From Parascedosporium putredinis (taxonomy: Eukaryota; Ascomycota; Sordariomycetes; Microascales; Microascaceae), in assembly GCA_949357655.1 (NCBI GenBank), contig CASHTG010000021.1, positions 124,001 to 188,000 of the forward strand: DNA of 64,000 nt, given 5' to 3'. A program made the position numbers and the translations under genes. A model generated the notes under the pieces. That model had not been told where the DNA came from, made no database searches, and saw only the letters and a list, made by a program, of their open reading frames with translations. Position 1 is the first letter of the stretch. Every line of letters starts with the position of its first letter. Positions 23,565 through 36,905 of the stretch are shown here, in pieces.

Positions 23565-26500
23565 CCTCTCGTGGGTTTTTGTTTGAGGATGGAACCGTCA
23601 AGCGCTTCGCGTCGTCTCCAAGTCGGGGGAGGAGGGGGAATGACTGCGAAGGCTTCGCTTGGAGGAGAAGTGGGAATTGAACGGGTCGAACGATGTCGAT
23701 GAGGGTGAGTGGCCTCCACGAGGGAAGATGGGAAGTGGCAAGGACGAGGGACAAGAACTATATCATTTCCTGGTCGCGGGTAGATCTCGCTGGGCTCAGC
23801 TGAGTCGTCTTTTCGGTGCGGAGGGCTCCCGAAGATTTGAGGGAGGGTCTCGCTGCCATACGCGTTCGAACTGCGCACTCGTAGGTTATAGACAAACGGC
23901 GTTGACGAGGGCCGAGACAGTGAGGGTGGCTGGGTGCAGTTGTGAAGCTACACTAGACTACGGTTGGGAGGCGAAATTCTGGAGGGGAGGAAAAGGGAAA
24001 AAAAAATCAAATCAACAAAAAGTCTCGAGGTGCACAGGTTCCCTCTCTTAGGCAGGTATGATCAAGAGTGTCTTGCAGCACACAAACACACTGGTCTCCA
24101 CGAAAGAAACATGTCAATTGCCCCTTCATGGAAGCCGAGGAGACAGATGAGGACTTTGATGGAGCAAAAGCGTTCTTCTTCCCAGTTCATAATGAGGCAG
24201 TGCAAGTAGGAGCGAGACGATATCATTGGACGGCAGAAGACAAGGGACGGGGTGGTTACTAGGGTGGTGCAGCGATCTTCTGTTTACAGTTTAGGGAAGG
24301 TACCGCTCGCGCATCCACACCCCTCTCACGGAGCTTCTAGCGAAGTATTCGGTACCCTTACATACGTGCCATTGTGTCATACGAGCGTGTACAGTGCTCC
24401 AGTTCAAGGTCGCCAGTACATGTCAGAGACCGCGGACCTGAATGGAAGGGTCGCCAAAAGCGCTGTGGAAACAAGAGGGGGTGAACGATTTATGGTTACT
24501 GCTCCGCGACAGTAATTGGGAAAGCTTCGTGCGATCTGCCGTCTCCACAGACCCTCTTGGCTATCAACCCGTTGTCGCAGCACTGGAAAAAGTCATCGAG
24601 GAGCAACCGAAGTTTGGGGAACACGACACACACCCGCAGACCGCAGACCGCAAACTGCAGACGTACAGGTATATATATATTCAAAGCACCTATTGTATCT
24701 CCCTCAAGTGTACATTGCTTCCAAGGTGGACGGGAGGAGGCACTCTGGAGCGACAACCTTGACTGTTCCGGGCACAGAAAGCACAGCAATGCCAAGATCA
24801 GCCCCCTTGGCTTAGCTGCACATTGCAAGCAAGTCCTCCAGCTCACCGTGCTTCTTGTACTCTCGAGGAATGCTGCCCTCCTTCTTGTGAAAGAGAAATA
24901 GTGTATGTACACTCTTACTCAGGAGAAAGAAAGGGTGAAGAATGAGGCAATCGATGAGTGAGAGGTTCTCGCGCCTCATGTCGTAGTGGGGCCTAGATTT
25001 GATATCCGGGAGCGCGCTGCCCCTATCTCGTTTCCCCTGTTGTTGTCATTTAGCCACCAACATGGCGGGCTCTCCACTAATAGCCAAGGGCCAGGTTCCC
25101 TCCCGGCGCGCGCAGTTGGTGTGGATCTTGGGGAAATGGCACTTGCCATATTCGGTCCTTGGCGATAACTATTACATGTCGAGGAAAACGAAAACCACCG
25201 CCGCCAGCAGGGGAAGGAGAAAGAACTAATAAAGAAAAAGGAATGGAGCGAAAGAAGCAACAAAGAGCGCTACAACACGAACTTGAAGCCATCTATGCTT
25301 GGATATCGTGAACAACATTGAAGCGACAACAAACTTCAGCACTCAGTGACGAATGACGATTTGATACTACGAAGTAGCATCCGCAGTCTAAAACGTTCAA
25401 TGGCTCGTTTTGTCTATGCCGTAACCTTTGTTTCGCGTACATCTACCTCGGCATGGATCCAGTATGTACTTGTAACAGCGTCAGCAAGGCAAACAGCAGC
25501 AAAGCTTTGGGGAAGTGTATAGTGTATGGGGGGCTAGCCAAGCGAAAGCCCTGGGCTGTGCCAGAAGTATTCTTATCAGGAGGGAGGGACAAAATAAAAT
25601 AAAAGCAAGAGACGTTGTTGGCGAAGAGGACAGAGGTCAGCCCTCATCGATCAATGGCATCAGCTTTGCGGGCTCCGGACTCAGCCTAAGATGTCGTCGG
25701 CGTCGGTTGCTGAGAAGCAAATTTGTCACAATCAGTGGGCCTTTTCAGCGCAGGACGGGAGGCTTAGAGCCTGGCCCACCATTCCCGTGAAGTGCTTCTG
25801 GCCTCAAATTCACCACCCGTGGTCATTCTGGATGCCTCCGGTCCTCTCGAGCTGGCTGGCACCAATCCGAATCCATTGGACTAGATCAATCCGATCTGCT
25901 GGAATGGCCGGGAATGGTGGTTCATCACTTTTCATGTCGTGAGGCGAAGCGCTTCGTCCACGGGTGTCTTTCTCGGGGCCTGGCACAGGGCACTGCGATT
26001 GCACGAGAGGGAATTTTAGAGTTTACGAGTACGAAAGCCCAAGGCGCCACTGCAACAAGTGTCACCATGGATAGCCCCTGTCAACCCCGAGAGCGACTGT
26101 TCATGTTCAAATCGATGTTCAATGTTCTCTTGGGGCCAAGTCTAGCTTGACACTAGGCGCACAAGCGCAAACCCCTCGCCTCAGGAGAGGCAGCCAAGGC
26201 ACACCCGGTGGAACATTACCTCCTCCCCTGAAGATGATGTACCAAAGCGGAAAAGTTGAGAAAAGAAACACACAACAAGGCAAGTAAGAAAGCTGGAAAT
26301 GGGAGTATCGTGCTTCTTTCTTTTCCTTCCATTACTTTGATTTTTATTCCAACAAAAATAGCAGCAACAAAAATAATAATAACAAATGGAGGGAATAGGG
26401 AAATGATGCTTGGTTCACCCACCGTTCTTCACCCCAGCCGTTAAGATTGCAAAATTATGTTTTTGGTAACATTTCCAATGCGGATTTTGATTGCTCGGCG

Positions 26501-29500
26501 TTGGTTTGTTTTGCGGTTTACTGTCTTGGTCAACACCCTGAGAATAGGATTCTTCCTCAATTGACACTGGGGCTTGTGCTAGAAAAAGGAAGTTTCTGCG
26601 CGCTCCGAGGTACACGCACTGGACACGATCAAGCAATTGATCCACCATGCAGGGGTGTGGGAGCGGGTTCGGTGGTGGGGCCGCTCGTCAGACCATCGAT
26701 GGTGCATTGGAGAATTAAACCATGGACAACGAGCTTGTAATCCAATCGTCCAACGAAGCCCTTGGCTCATCAATATCAGCGAGGGCTCCTCACCCTGGAT
26801 TCACGATGGCCGTTCAAATGATGTCGGATGTTTGGAGAGGAGAGATGATGATGATGATGACGATGATGTCGAGTACTACCTGTAAGACTGCTCACCGATG
26901 ACTTGGCCTTCGTCCCTTCCCAAGCGTTCAGGGCCCTCCCGTTTCTCGAGGTTTCCTTCACAGCAACGCACAAGCCTTGCATGTTTCTTCCGCTTTGACT
27001 TGGGGTCCGATGACAAAGGGTCGAGGGTGACGAGTGTGCGCACCGCCGCATCACGAGGCAGAGAGTACACGATCCTCAAGCGGCGTCCAGGGAAACAACC
27101 GCTCCCCCAACCCCCTTCCCCTTCCCCTCCCAAAAGCCGGAAGACTACAGCGGCATCAGTTGTCGCCGGTCGAATCACGGCCCGGGAAGAGGGGGCACTG
27201 CGCTCTCTTGACAAGTATTATTCCTCGGCGACGAAAGCAGCATCCGGTTATTCCCCACAGTCGACTCGGTCAATGGTGGGAACCTTGATTGATCAATCTG
27301 ATCCATGGATGTCACAGGAGCACGGCAGGCGCTACGGCATTCTCTCGGCGTGCTGTGACGGCCAGGCGGTTTCAGAAGAGGACTCATCACAGACTTGGCG
27401 CCCTAAGCAGACGCGCTGGGTGAGGGAGCTCATTCATCCAGTCACTTGCCCAGCCCCATTGTGCCCCTCTTATCGATTTGATATGATGATATCTTTGGAT
27501 CCGTCAACAGCGATCCTAACCGCCCAATCGTGCTCATTTTTGAGGCGATCCACAGCCGAGGAGGTCATGAGCCAAAAGAAAATCCATGCCGCCCGGCTCT
27601 CTTTCGTCTTTTACTGGCTCAACAGAAAAAAGAAAGGAAAACAAGGAGCCTTCAGGAGGAGAGGGAGCCCTAGGAAAGAAAGAGAAGAAGGAAAGAAAAT
27701 ACCGTGGTTGTCCCGGCCGCCCGAGACGAGGCGGAGTTCACACCCAATGACACCCCATTACCCTCCTGTCGCCGCCGTGGCCAAATTTTCCTTGGTCGCT
27801 TGATCGCCAACAGCGTGTAGTGTAATATTGAAAATGCGCTTTCGATATCAAAGGCAGACAAGCAAATTAATTCCGAAAGCCTGACGAACCACTAAGAGAG
27901 ACGGGAGCGGGGGCAAAAGGGGGAACCCACCTTGACGACAGGCCATCTCCTGGATATGGATCCGCATAGTCCATAGTAGTCAAGATTTATTGTGCCCCTC
28001 CATCATACCTACTGATTCTGGAAGTTGACACCGTTCCTTGATTTCCGATGCGGCTCCTTCGAGAACATTGAAGAGGTGAGCGAGTGGGGAGGAGGTACGC
28101 GCTCGGGGACACCAGCTTGACCAGTCGTCGGCCCTGGGAGCGTAACGAATCGCCACACCCGGAGCACGAGCCCGGAGAATGCGAGACATCTAGCCATCCA
28201 TGGAATGGATCTATGGAGCTCTCAATTGATCAATCTTGCTCTCGTAATCGCTAGGCCCCGCCACCAAGAGAACTGGTGCCCTCTTACGAGATGGCGGAGC
28301 AGCGAGGATATTGGTGGAGATCAGCTTGCGCATTGTGGCAGGGCAATGGATGGTGGCCACCTCTCCGTTCCTCTCAACTGTTTCGAGTGGTAATCCCGGC
28401 TAACATGTGGCCGGCGCTCCCCTCAACGATGCGCAACCCCTTCTAGAAACCCGCTCAGTGGGCCACAATGCCTCGGGAGGAGCTTTATTGCCACTTTACG
28501 CTGACCAAGGGCAAGGGATAGTTGGCGTCGCATCAATTCTTGTCGTTTCCCTCACCAAACAATGGATCTCACCGTCACGCACGCGCACACGCACACGCAA
28601 ACGCACGCGCAAGCTTCAAAGCGTGCTTTGCCTCATGTAAACCTTCGAGCATAGCTAATAGTATCCCCTGGGCAGTCTCTGCTCCTGTTATTATTCTTCA
28701 TTTACGGAGTCGTAGGCACCAGCCATGGACAAAAATCGGGTCAACGCGGCGCAGGGAACGCAGCGATGAGTACTGAGCATGCTGGGCGCCGGACGAGTTA
28801 ATTGCTTAGACGAGCCCTGAAATGACGGAATATTGAGGAATACAACATTGAATTCAAAGGGTGGCTGGCCCACATTAGCATCACACAAACTCGCGGGTTG
28901 ATGGTGTGGAGACTTGCGCCAAGCATCTATGGATCCAGAGATGCATATCCCTGGCCTGTGCTTCACACCTTCTTTGGATGGGATCGACTCTTACATGTGG
29001 CTTTTCTTTTCTTTTTTTCCCCTTTTTCCTTTTTTCCCACAATACTACGTCTATTCGTGGAAGTTGGGATGAGGATATTCTCAAACCGTTCTTCTGCAGA
29101 TCCCCCTCGTGGCCACCCCTCAACTCTATCTTTGCGACAAGAGAGCCGTTCCAAGCACCTTAGGCAAGCTCAGACCAAGGTTTGAGGAAAGGCCCGGGGG
29201 CAAGACTCGATTTCTTGCCGCCAAAAGGGCGTGCAGAATGCATCTTGCTCTAGTTCATGCCTAGTTTGGTCGTGTTATTCAAAGAGCAGCGTGCCAAGGC
29301 GTATGGGAAGAGTTTGGCGCTGTGATATCTTGGACCTCAAAAGTGTGTTTCCGCCGTAATTAGGCATCCAGGTGCTCTTGCCAGGTCTGCCTGCACCGCC
29401 CTTCAAAACAATCCTCGAGCGAGGCTGGCGCTTCGTAATGGACTGAGGAATGCGTATCCCTCTACGAGGCAACATTGGGCTTGGTCCAGTCCATATCAAA

Positions 29501-32500
29501 AGCCCAGATCCTCAATCCTTAGGGCAACGAACTATCACCAATGATATTGAAACGAGAGGGACAATAGAGGTTGTGCAGCACTTCCAGCCCCTTCCCCGTC
29601 GTGCCTGCGCATCAGGAAAGAAGAACACTGGATCAGCTTCCAAAAAGCTTCATGTTGGGAGGCTCCTCTCCAACGACACCTAGCCCTTCCCCCATTAATT
29701 CCATGAGTGATGCGGGTGGGTCTGGCAGATTCCACATGCACATGCACGATATGTGTGGTTAACTAAAACTCCGAATCCGCCTCGTGTATAAGTCAACTAA
29801 CAAGACTGCGTCTCCCACTCGTCCTTATTGGCCGGGAAGGCGTTTGCCTTGAACACCACCAATGGTTTCGGTACGCCAGGGAATAACGGGAAGCGCAAAG
29901 TGGAATTACATGTCGAGCCTGCTCGATCGATCGTTTAAGTCAAGGCACACAGGCTCCCAGAGTTACTTCAGGGCTTTTCTATCCCGGCGAGGGAACGAAA
30001 CGGAAGCTGAGACACGCCAAAGCCGCCGCTGGTCTGGCTGCTTTTCGTTCACCACATCTCGACAGTTTACAAAAGGCGAACTTTAAAAGGCATCCCGGGC
30101 ACCACGTAGAGCCCTTCCAAATACCAAAAAATGCCCAATCAAGCCGTGGGGGCTTGTGCCGTGGGGTTTGATCGTTGAAGGCTAGCATGATTTCTCACGC
30201 GGGGAGCCACCGAACAAATCTGGAAAGCATCTAATCCATCTTGTTTCCAATGATCTCGAACGGTTGGCTCCGCATCTATATTTAGTTGTACCGAAGTTCA
30301 GTTTTCACTATACCCCACGACACAGCTTCGCCCTCCTTTCTGACCTCGGACAACATATGCTCATTACTACCACGTGCTCGGGTGAGGATGGTGCTGATGG
30401 TGGTGCTGATGCCCATGCTGATGACAGAAGTTGAAATATGCAGGGCGGACTACGCTCAAGCCTGGACGACCTACCATTTCCCTGCTTCCCTATTCGAGCC
30501 ACGACGATGAAATAACACGCATCCAGAGGTTGATTGATACCTTTGGCTTGTCGCCGTGCCTACCCGCCGACAACCCGATAATGTCCCGCCGGAAAGCACA
30601 GCCAGGCACACTACCGAGGTAGCTCCTGCAGCATCCAGCCAAAAACGCAAGGTAAGATGTGCAATCCTTGTCCCGACTCGGAGGAAGGCATGTCGCCGGG
30701 TTTACACACGTATGTCTTGTATACTACGTGCCCGACTGCCTGCCTTGGGTCGGGAGCTGGGGATGAAAGTGCGGGGCGAGGGGAGAGGAAGGGGTTGTCT
30801 ATTGTATGTACTTGAAATCATGTATCAAAAGGATGGCCTCTTTAGACCTGTCGAGACTAAGCCTCTTCCGAAGGGAATCGGAACCCCGGACCTGAACGCC
30901 AACCCGTGTCGCCCTGAGAACGACGGACTGCTATGCTTTGGACGGCCCCGTCCACCACCGCCCCCAAGTTTTGGGGGCCGCAATATGGCAAAACCTTGAC
31001 CTTACATGAAAATCCCGTTGGGGATGCGAAAGGGTAATAATAGCAGCCGGCCACAGCAAACAAGAAAATTAAGAAAAAAGCCACATCCCTTTTCCCCCAG
31101 ACGGGAGCCGCGCGACAAAGTCTACCCGAAGATGGGGTCCAGACCAGTGTTAAAGATGACCCTTTCGGTTGGGTGATGGAGAGGGGAGGGAGAAGGATAG
31201 CCAACAGGAATGGCTGGACTCGACTGTGCCTCCGAAGTTGTCATGCACGCGCTAGTAATGCGAACGGGATGTGCTGCGCCCTTTTTCCACGCCGAACGGA
31301 GACGGTTCTGGGGGTCGAGTCAAAAATGAACAAGAGGTGATGCACGATGACCCAACGAATGCAAGACGTCGAGAGGGGGAGGAGGGCAAACCAACAACCA
31401 CTTGTCAGTGTCCTTCCACCCCCTAACTCGTTGTTTTTCGCTCGCTTCCGTCGGTTTCCCCTCAGACAAAAGTCAGCCTGCTCGAAGCTAGCTCGCTACC
31501 CGACGCAAGAATGAACAAACCGACAGGGATATGAGGTGTGTCTGTGTCTATATGTTTGTTTGTACGTTGGTTTCAACGTTGTGTGTGGGATGTGCGTCCA
31601 ACACATTTTTCGACAATATCAAAATCAAGCCGAATATTCCACAGAGGATAAAAAAGGGCAGTACCGGATCTGATAATCTTCGGTCCCGCCCTGCATAGAA
31701 TTGGCAGCCCCTCCTTGGATCGCCGCCTCTTTTCCACTTTCCGTTTGATACAAGTAGGTTAGTTTGGCTCCTCAACCGTGAGGATTGCATCGCCCCGGGC
31801 TCTGGAATGAGAAAGCCAAGGCATCGTCAACCCTGGGTCTTGAACTCCTGGTGAAGAGGCCCGCCGTGCTAGGAGAAGGCAGAAACGGCCAGACCAGGAG
31901 CAGGCTTAGCCATTTGACTCCTTGCCAGAGCCCAATTACACTCGTGTAGATACGAGGAAGGCAATGGGAAGGGGAAGTGGATCATCTCGGCGGCCCTTGA
32001 GCCTGTCCATCTGCGTCCCCATATGTCTACTCGGATTGATAAGAAGGAGGCGGCAAGTGACTGATCGATCTCACATTGCCCTCCACTAACTACAATTTCC
32101 CATATGTGTTATAGAAAAACCCGAAAAGTGGCCTTGATGCGCACGCCACCCCGACCTCTCTCGTTGACGACCTTCATCCTCCCCCTCGTCACGACAGCTC
32201 AGCTCACCTCCGACGGCTGGAATGACATCTCCCTCACCCCTAGTCTTCCTCGCCGATCTCGTATTTTTCCCACCTTTGCCAAGACTCAGCTGTGAGGCTT
32301 TTTTTTCTTTCTTTATCTTTATTTGTTTGATTCTATGGCGTAGAGTAGAATGCGGAGGGGAAAAGGGGATATGCCCGTATCAAGCCGGCAAGATGACTGT
32401 AATCTCCAGCCAGACTTTTGTTTGATATCGCAACCATCTTTTTATCTTGGCAGAGCCCCAACGAGCGAGAAAAGGGACATTGAACCTTTTCGGACGAGGA

Positions 32501-33912
32501 CCTCTCTAATAAACTAACGTGCGCAGGGCCCAACGATTGCTACCAGCTTGATTACCCCGTTTTTGTTAATCTATTGATGGATGGATGTCTCTCTTGTTGA
32601 CCCATCCTGACTGGCGGGGCCCGACGTCTAAGCCCCAGGGCAGCGCAACCCTACTGGTAGGTACTTGTAAGACGGGCGATCGGTTTACAGGAATTACTTT
32701 GTACGACGACGGGAGATTTGAACACCAGAGGGGATCTTTTGTTTTCCAACACAAAGTCTCGTTCATCAAAATTTGAGCTTCGTTTCCCTTTGCTTCAAGA
32801 TTCGCCAGAAAGCGGCCGCGAGAGTTGAAAAAGATTCATTCCCATAAACACGCCCATCCATCGTAGCTACAAAGGATCCCCCAAAGTCCCCGCCGCCGCC
32901 GGAATCACGGTACAGCCCGGCCAGACACCAACAACAACCCTCGGCGCTAGCTCCGTGACGTGATTTGGCCCGCCGGAAACAAAGGGGAAACACCTGCCTA
33001 ACACCATCCCCGCATCGCCCCCGTCGTGAGATGCACTGATGCACTCTTTCCCGCCGGGCCCCGACCCCCTTGTTTCGGGTTTTTTTCTTTCCCTCTGTCT
33101 TCCCTTAGTTTTTCCTTTTCTTCTTCTTCGTTTCGAGGCAGATCGGTAATTATGCTCTCTTGGCTATGAAGATGAGACCATCCAGGCTTGTGCACTCGCG
33201 CGGCGCGGTGGTCAAGGGAAAAATTGCTCGCCCGCTTTTTTCTTGGTCCCCTTGCAAGACAGACGTCTAAGCCTCCTTCCAAATGACATCCTGGCGGCTT
33301 TTTCCCACACAAAAACTGCCTCTTCCTCGATGACAAAAATGCATGTTGTTTGTGAAGCAGGGCGAGTACGACAGAGGTGGGAGAGAATTTGGAAGACAAG
33401 AGGAGACAAACGACACGCCCCCATGTCCGTTTCTGGTTCTTCTGCTTTCGGCCATGTCGTTATCAATGGCCAAGGCGTAAACTTCATCTCGAGATATGAG
33501 ATATGCCAAGATCGATATCACGATGCGATAGATTGTTCGGTTTGCAGTGAGAGAGGGGGAAGGTAGGAGAGCCATCTCTTGTAGCTTCTATCGTCAATTG
33601 TTGTCAACTTCCTAAATTAGGAGGAGCAACTTATTAAGCTGCTGCCGTAGCGAACAACCCGTCTTGCATTCTTTTCTTTGCGTTTCTTTTGATCTGTGTC
33701 GCTACCGTTTAGTCTTCATGCCCATGCTTTTGGGGTTTTCCTTTTCTCTTCCCGATCCAGTCTTTTCATGTTCACTTCTAGATTCCCTTTTTGCATTGCA
33801 CAGTTGTTTAGTCGGGAGGCCGTCCCTGTTACACACACCCACACCGCCGACGACCTTCTTCCCCCACCTGGGCCCCGAAATCACATCTCCAACCCCCTCT
33901 TCTCCACCACTC
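23565..33912. other. Gene-poor stretch of 10.3 kb
   Basis: I find no protein with recognisable motifs or a believable exon structure on either strand, even allowing for frame breaks. The first kilobase is the presumed Ca2+-ATPase promoter. Contents: a TA run at 24668-24677, a CAC/CGC-rich tract at 28571-28615, several long polypyrimidine tracts (about 28997-29040, 33060-33130), and a small hairpin of CCCCCAA/TTGGGGG at 30961-30977. A 301-codon open frame at 26898-27803 (+) has no homology I can see and is not called. Confidence 0.55.
28571..28615. repeat. Imperfect (CACGCG/CACA)n simple repeat
   Basis: Alternating C-A/C-G tract of about 45 bp in the gene-poor region. Alternating purine-pyrimidine sequence of this kind can adopt Z-form DNA. 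Confidence 0.8.
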
Positions 33913-36905
33913 TTACATCCCAGGTAGGTCAATCTTCCTGACGAGGACCAGATCCTCCTCCTTCTTCTTTTCGTCACCCGCCGCCTCAGCCCCCGACCTA
34001 GAGCCCGATGACCCCGCCTTGGGCTCTACGCCGAAGAAGGAGCCCACCGACACCCTCACCACCTGCTCCCAGAATCCGGCCACCACCCGCTTGAGCTGGC
34101 CCCCGGTTTGCTTGAAGTCTGGGAACGCGTTGACCTCGAGCAGCCACGTCGTGCCCGTCTCGTCTACGAGGAAATCTAGCCCGTACACCTCGAACCCGTT
34201 ACCTAGCGGCTGGAAGTGGATTGGCATGCCCACAGCGGCCGCCTCGAATAAATCTCCCACCACCTCGAAGATCTGCTGCTCCACGCTGGTCTTGAGTATA
34301 TCGTCGATGGGTAACGTGTTCCAGAGCTGCACGGACGACGGCGACGATCCAGGCCCCTGGAGGCATGTATTAGTGAGGTGCTTGTCCAGGTCATCCTCCT
34401 CCCACGGCGCCGCGTAGTCTTTGGCTGCGAAGAGGGCTAGCATTTGCCTGTAGACGTAGACATCGAGACGACCGTTACAGAGAACGTAGGTCCGGATGTG
34501 GAACTTGCGCCCGTTGACGAGAAGAGGAGGGTGGATGTAGGGTTGCGCGACAAAGTGGCGGAGGTGAGACGTCGTGATGTAATCGCCGGTCTCGTCCCCG
34601 CCAGTCGCATCCGTCGAGTGCGCGTCATCATCTTCATCCTCGTCATCCGACGAGGGCATGTTTTCTTCCCAGCCGTCGAAAATAGACTGTAGCTCCGCCA
34701 TCGTGCTAAATAGCCTGATGCCCTGCCCACGATCACTCATGGACGGCTTGAGGATCCACCACTCGCGGCGACGAGCTGACTTTTCTTCCGCTTCCTTGCC
34801 TTCACCGCCACCGTCGTCGTCATCGTCATGGTTCCCGCCGCTCCCGTCCTCTCCAGCCCTCGAGCCGACCGTCTCGCCATCCTCTTCCTGCCCCTGCCCC
34901 TCCTCGTTCTTCTCCATGCTTTCTCTGAGGTCCCATGCTTCGACGAGCGCGTCGTCTAGGAACTCGGCATAGTCTACTTCAAACGCTTCGCTTCTCTTGA
35001 CGTGCTCTCGGAGCACGCTCCTGGGTCGCTTCGAGACCCAAATATCCACCGTCGTCGATAGGAAGTGTTTGCGGATGAGTGCCTTGCGTATAGCGTAGCT
35101 GTTGATGAGGCAAGTCTGCCGATGCTCCTGTGCGAAACTAAAGTCGATGGCCTCGTAGGATGTAATATTAAGGACCTTGACCGCTGGCGTAGGCAAGTAG
35201 CTTCCGAGATTCGGCTCGCCATCGTTCGACGTCGGCGCCAGCGTCGACAGGACGTTTATATTCGGGAAGAGACTCGATATCGCGTCTAAGATGAGGGGCT
35301 GCACATATGGATCCTCGTACGCCACGATGGCGTATATCGTCTCTGTGGAGTTCGTCTTGCCGGTAAGATGCTGCACCGAGCCGGTCCCCGGGTTCTCAAG
35401 GACGTCCGGCCTGGGAGCCGGTGGTGGACTATGGGAAGACAAAGAGTAGTGTGAGACTGTGGATCTATCACGACGAGGCTCGAACTATTTCGGAAGCCAT
35501 AACAGCGTACCAAGGTACACGAGCAGGAAAGGCTACGCATCATCATCCTTTGATAACGGGCAATAAGAAGGGGGAGAGATTCGAGGCATTCACTAAGCGC
35601 GTCACTAATTACGGAATGAATGCCTGGTAACACGAAGTTCTTATCTTCCCTGTGTCTCTCTCTCTCTTGATGCCGTCCCAACAAGGCCGTTCATTATCCT
35701 TTGCAAGCCTACCCCTCCTAGCAGGTAGCGGCGGCATCCGGAGAGACCCTCCTGTATGTTGTGCGTCTGCAAGCAGAAAAAAAGAAAAGGAGAAAGAGAC
35801 GGAGAAGAGAAGAAGAAATGGAGAGAATGTCATGCATATAACTTACAGTTCCAGCTCCTTGCCGTGAAGATGCGTCGCGGCCTGCCAAAAGTTTGCTTTG
35901 AGGGCGTAATGCTGTGGGTTTAAAAACAAAGGTGTTAGCTGGAGTACTTCCACTTCCATTTCGCGTTCTGGGAGGAACTGTCTGCGATTTGATCATACCT
36001 AGTGTTTCCCTCTTTGACCTCCCATCCGTCGCTTCCAGGCCCGGAGTCTTCCACGCTCTTGTACACGTCTCCGAACCTAGGCGCCCACTTGAAGTGTTTG
36101 TGTGTGTGTCCGGGAACGGAACTAGGTTTGGGGTCCTTGCCGGGCTTGGCCGCGACCTCCCCAGTCACGCCCTCACGTATCCTCTCCTCCTCCTCGTCTT
36201 CGTCACCAATGCTCCCTTCAACCTCCTGGAAGCAGCTGCCGCCAGTCCAGTAGTTCTGAAGCATCTCCGTCCACACCGTCTTGTGCTCCTCGACGCCCTC
36301 GACAAGAGGCACGTTGACCGTGTACAGATCAAGCTCCGGTCCTGGGGCCACTGCTTATAGAGGGCCTCGATAACGCGGACGCTATGCCTGCACGCGCCAT
36401 CGATGATGACGGGGTCGTGGTTCCGCGAGAAGAAGGCAAAGCTCAGCGCGATGGCCTTTTGCCCGCACGCCGCGGCCTCGAGCGCGGCGCCTAGGGTGCC
36501 CGAGCTCAACGCGAACACCGCAGTCGAGTTGCGGCCGTAGTTGGGACCCGAAACCACAAGGTCAATAGGCCCGCGCTCCTGGAAGAAGTGATGTAGGCCA
36601 ATTTGCACGCACGAGGCTGGAGTCCCGTCGACTAGGATCCACTCCTCGACGTTGCCGTCGCGCGAGGGCTTAAAGTGCGTAGTCCCCTGCGCTTCCTCGC
36701 CGTATATGGCCTCACTCGGCCGGTAGTACAGCGGCTTCACAGTCTGACCGATCATGTGCGCCTTGCCAATCCAGGACCGCTGCGTATGTGGGAGGCATAC
36801 CGAAACCGTGTGGCCTGCCTTTTGAAGGCTGTCCACGAGGCAGCGAATATACGGCGAGGAGTGCGGGGACGGGGGCCCGTCGTCGTTAGTTAAGAGAATG
36901 TGCAT
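33913..36905 (-). CDS. PBY1: SurE phosphatase - tubulin-tyrosine-ligase-like fusion (Pby1 type)
   Basis: The N-terminal part is a SurE-type nucleotidase/phosphatase: MHILLTNDDGPPSPHSSPYI carries the metal-binding DD, and IDLVVSGPNYGRNS and SGTLGAALEAAACGQKAIAL are further SurE motifs. The C-terminal part is an ATP-grasp TTL domain: WWILKPSMSDRGQGI, FVAQPYIHPPLLVNGRKFHI, DKHLTNTCLQG and TTWLLEVNAFPDFKQTGGQL. Yeast Pby1, a P-body associated protein, has the same two-domain order. Introns are 35912-35998 and a longer one, 35429-35846, whose splice junction restores the frame (ELEL to PPPAPRPDVLENPG). Frame breaks: gggg 36344-36347 and ggg 35902-35904. A D/E/G-rich low-complexity insert lies within the TTL half (about 34790-34930). 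About 830 aa. The two domains are read as one gene because the splice phases match across both introns. Confidence 0.88.

Noticed and set aside
26898..27803. 301-codon open frame in the gene-poor region
   Set aside because: No domain, signal or membrane feature; composition looks like translated non-coding DNA; in this assembly real genes of that length are usually broken by indels.
30961..30977. CCCCCAA/TTGGGGG hairpin as a possible terminator or RNA element
   Set aside because: A 7-bp stem alone in a eukaryotic intergenic region is too weak to support a function.
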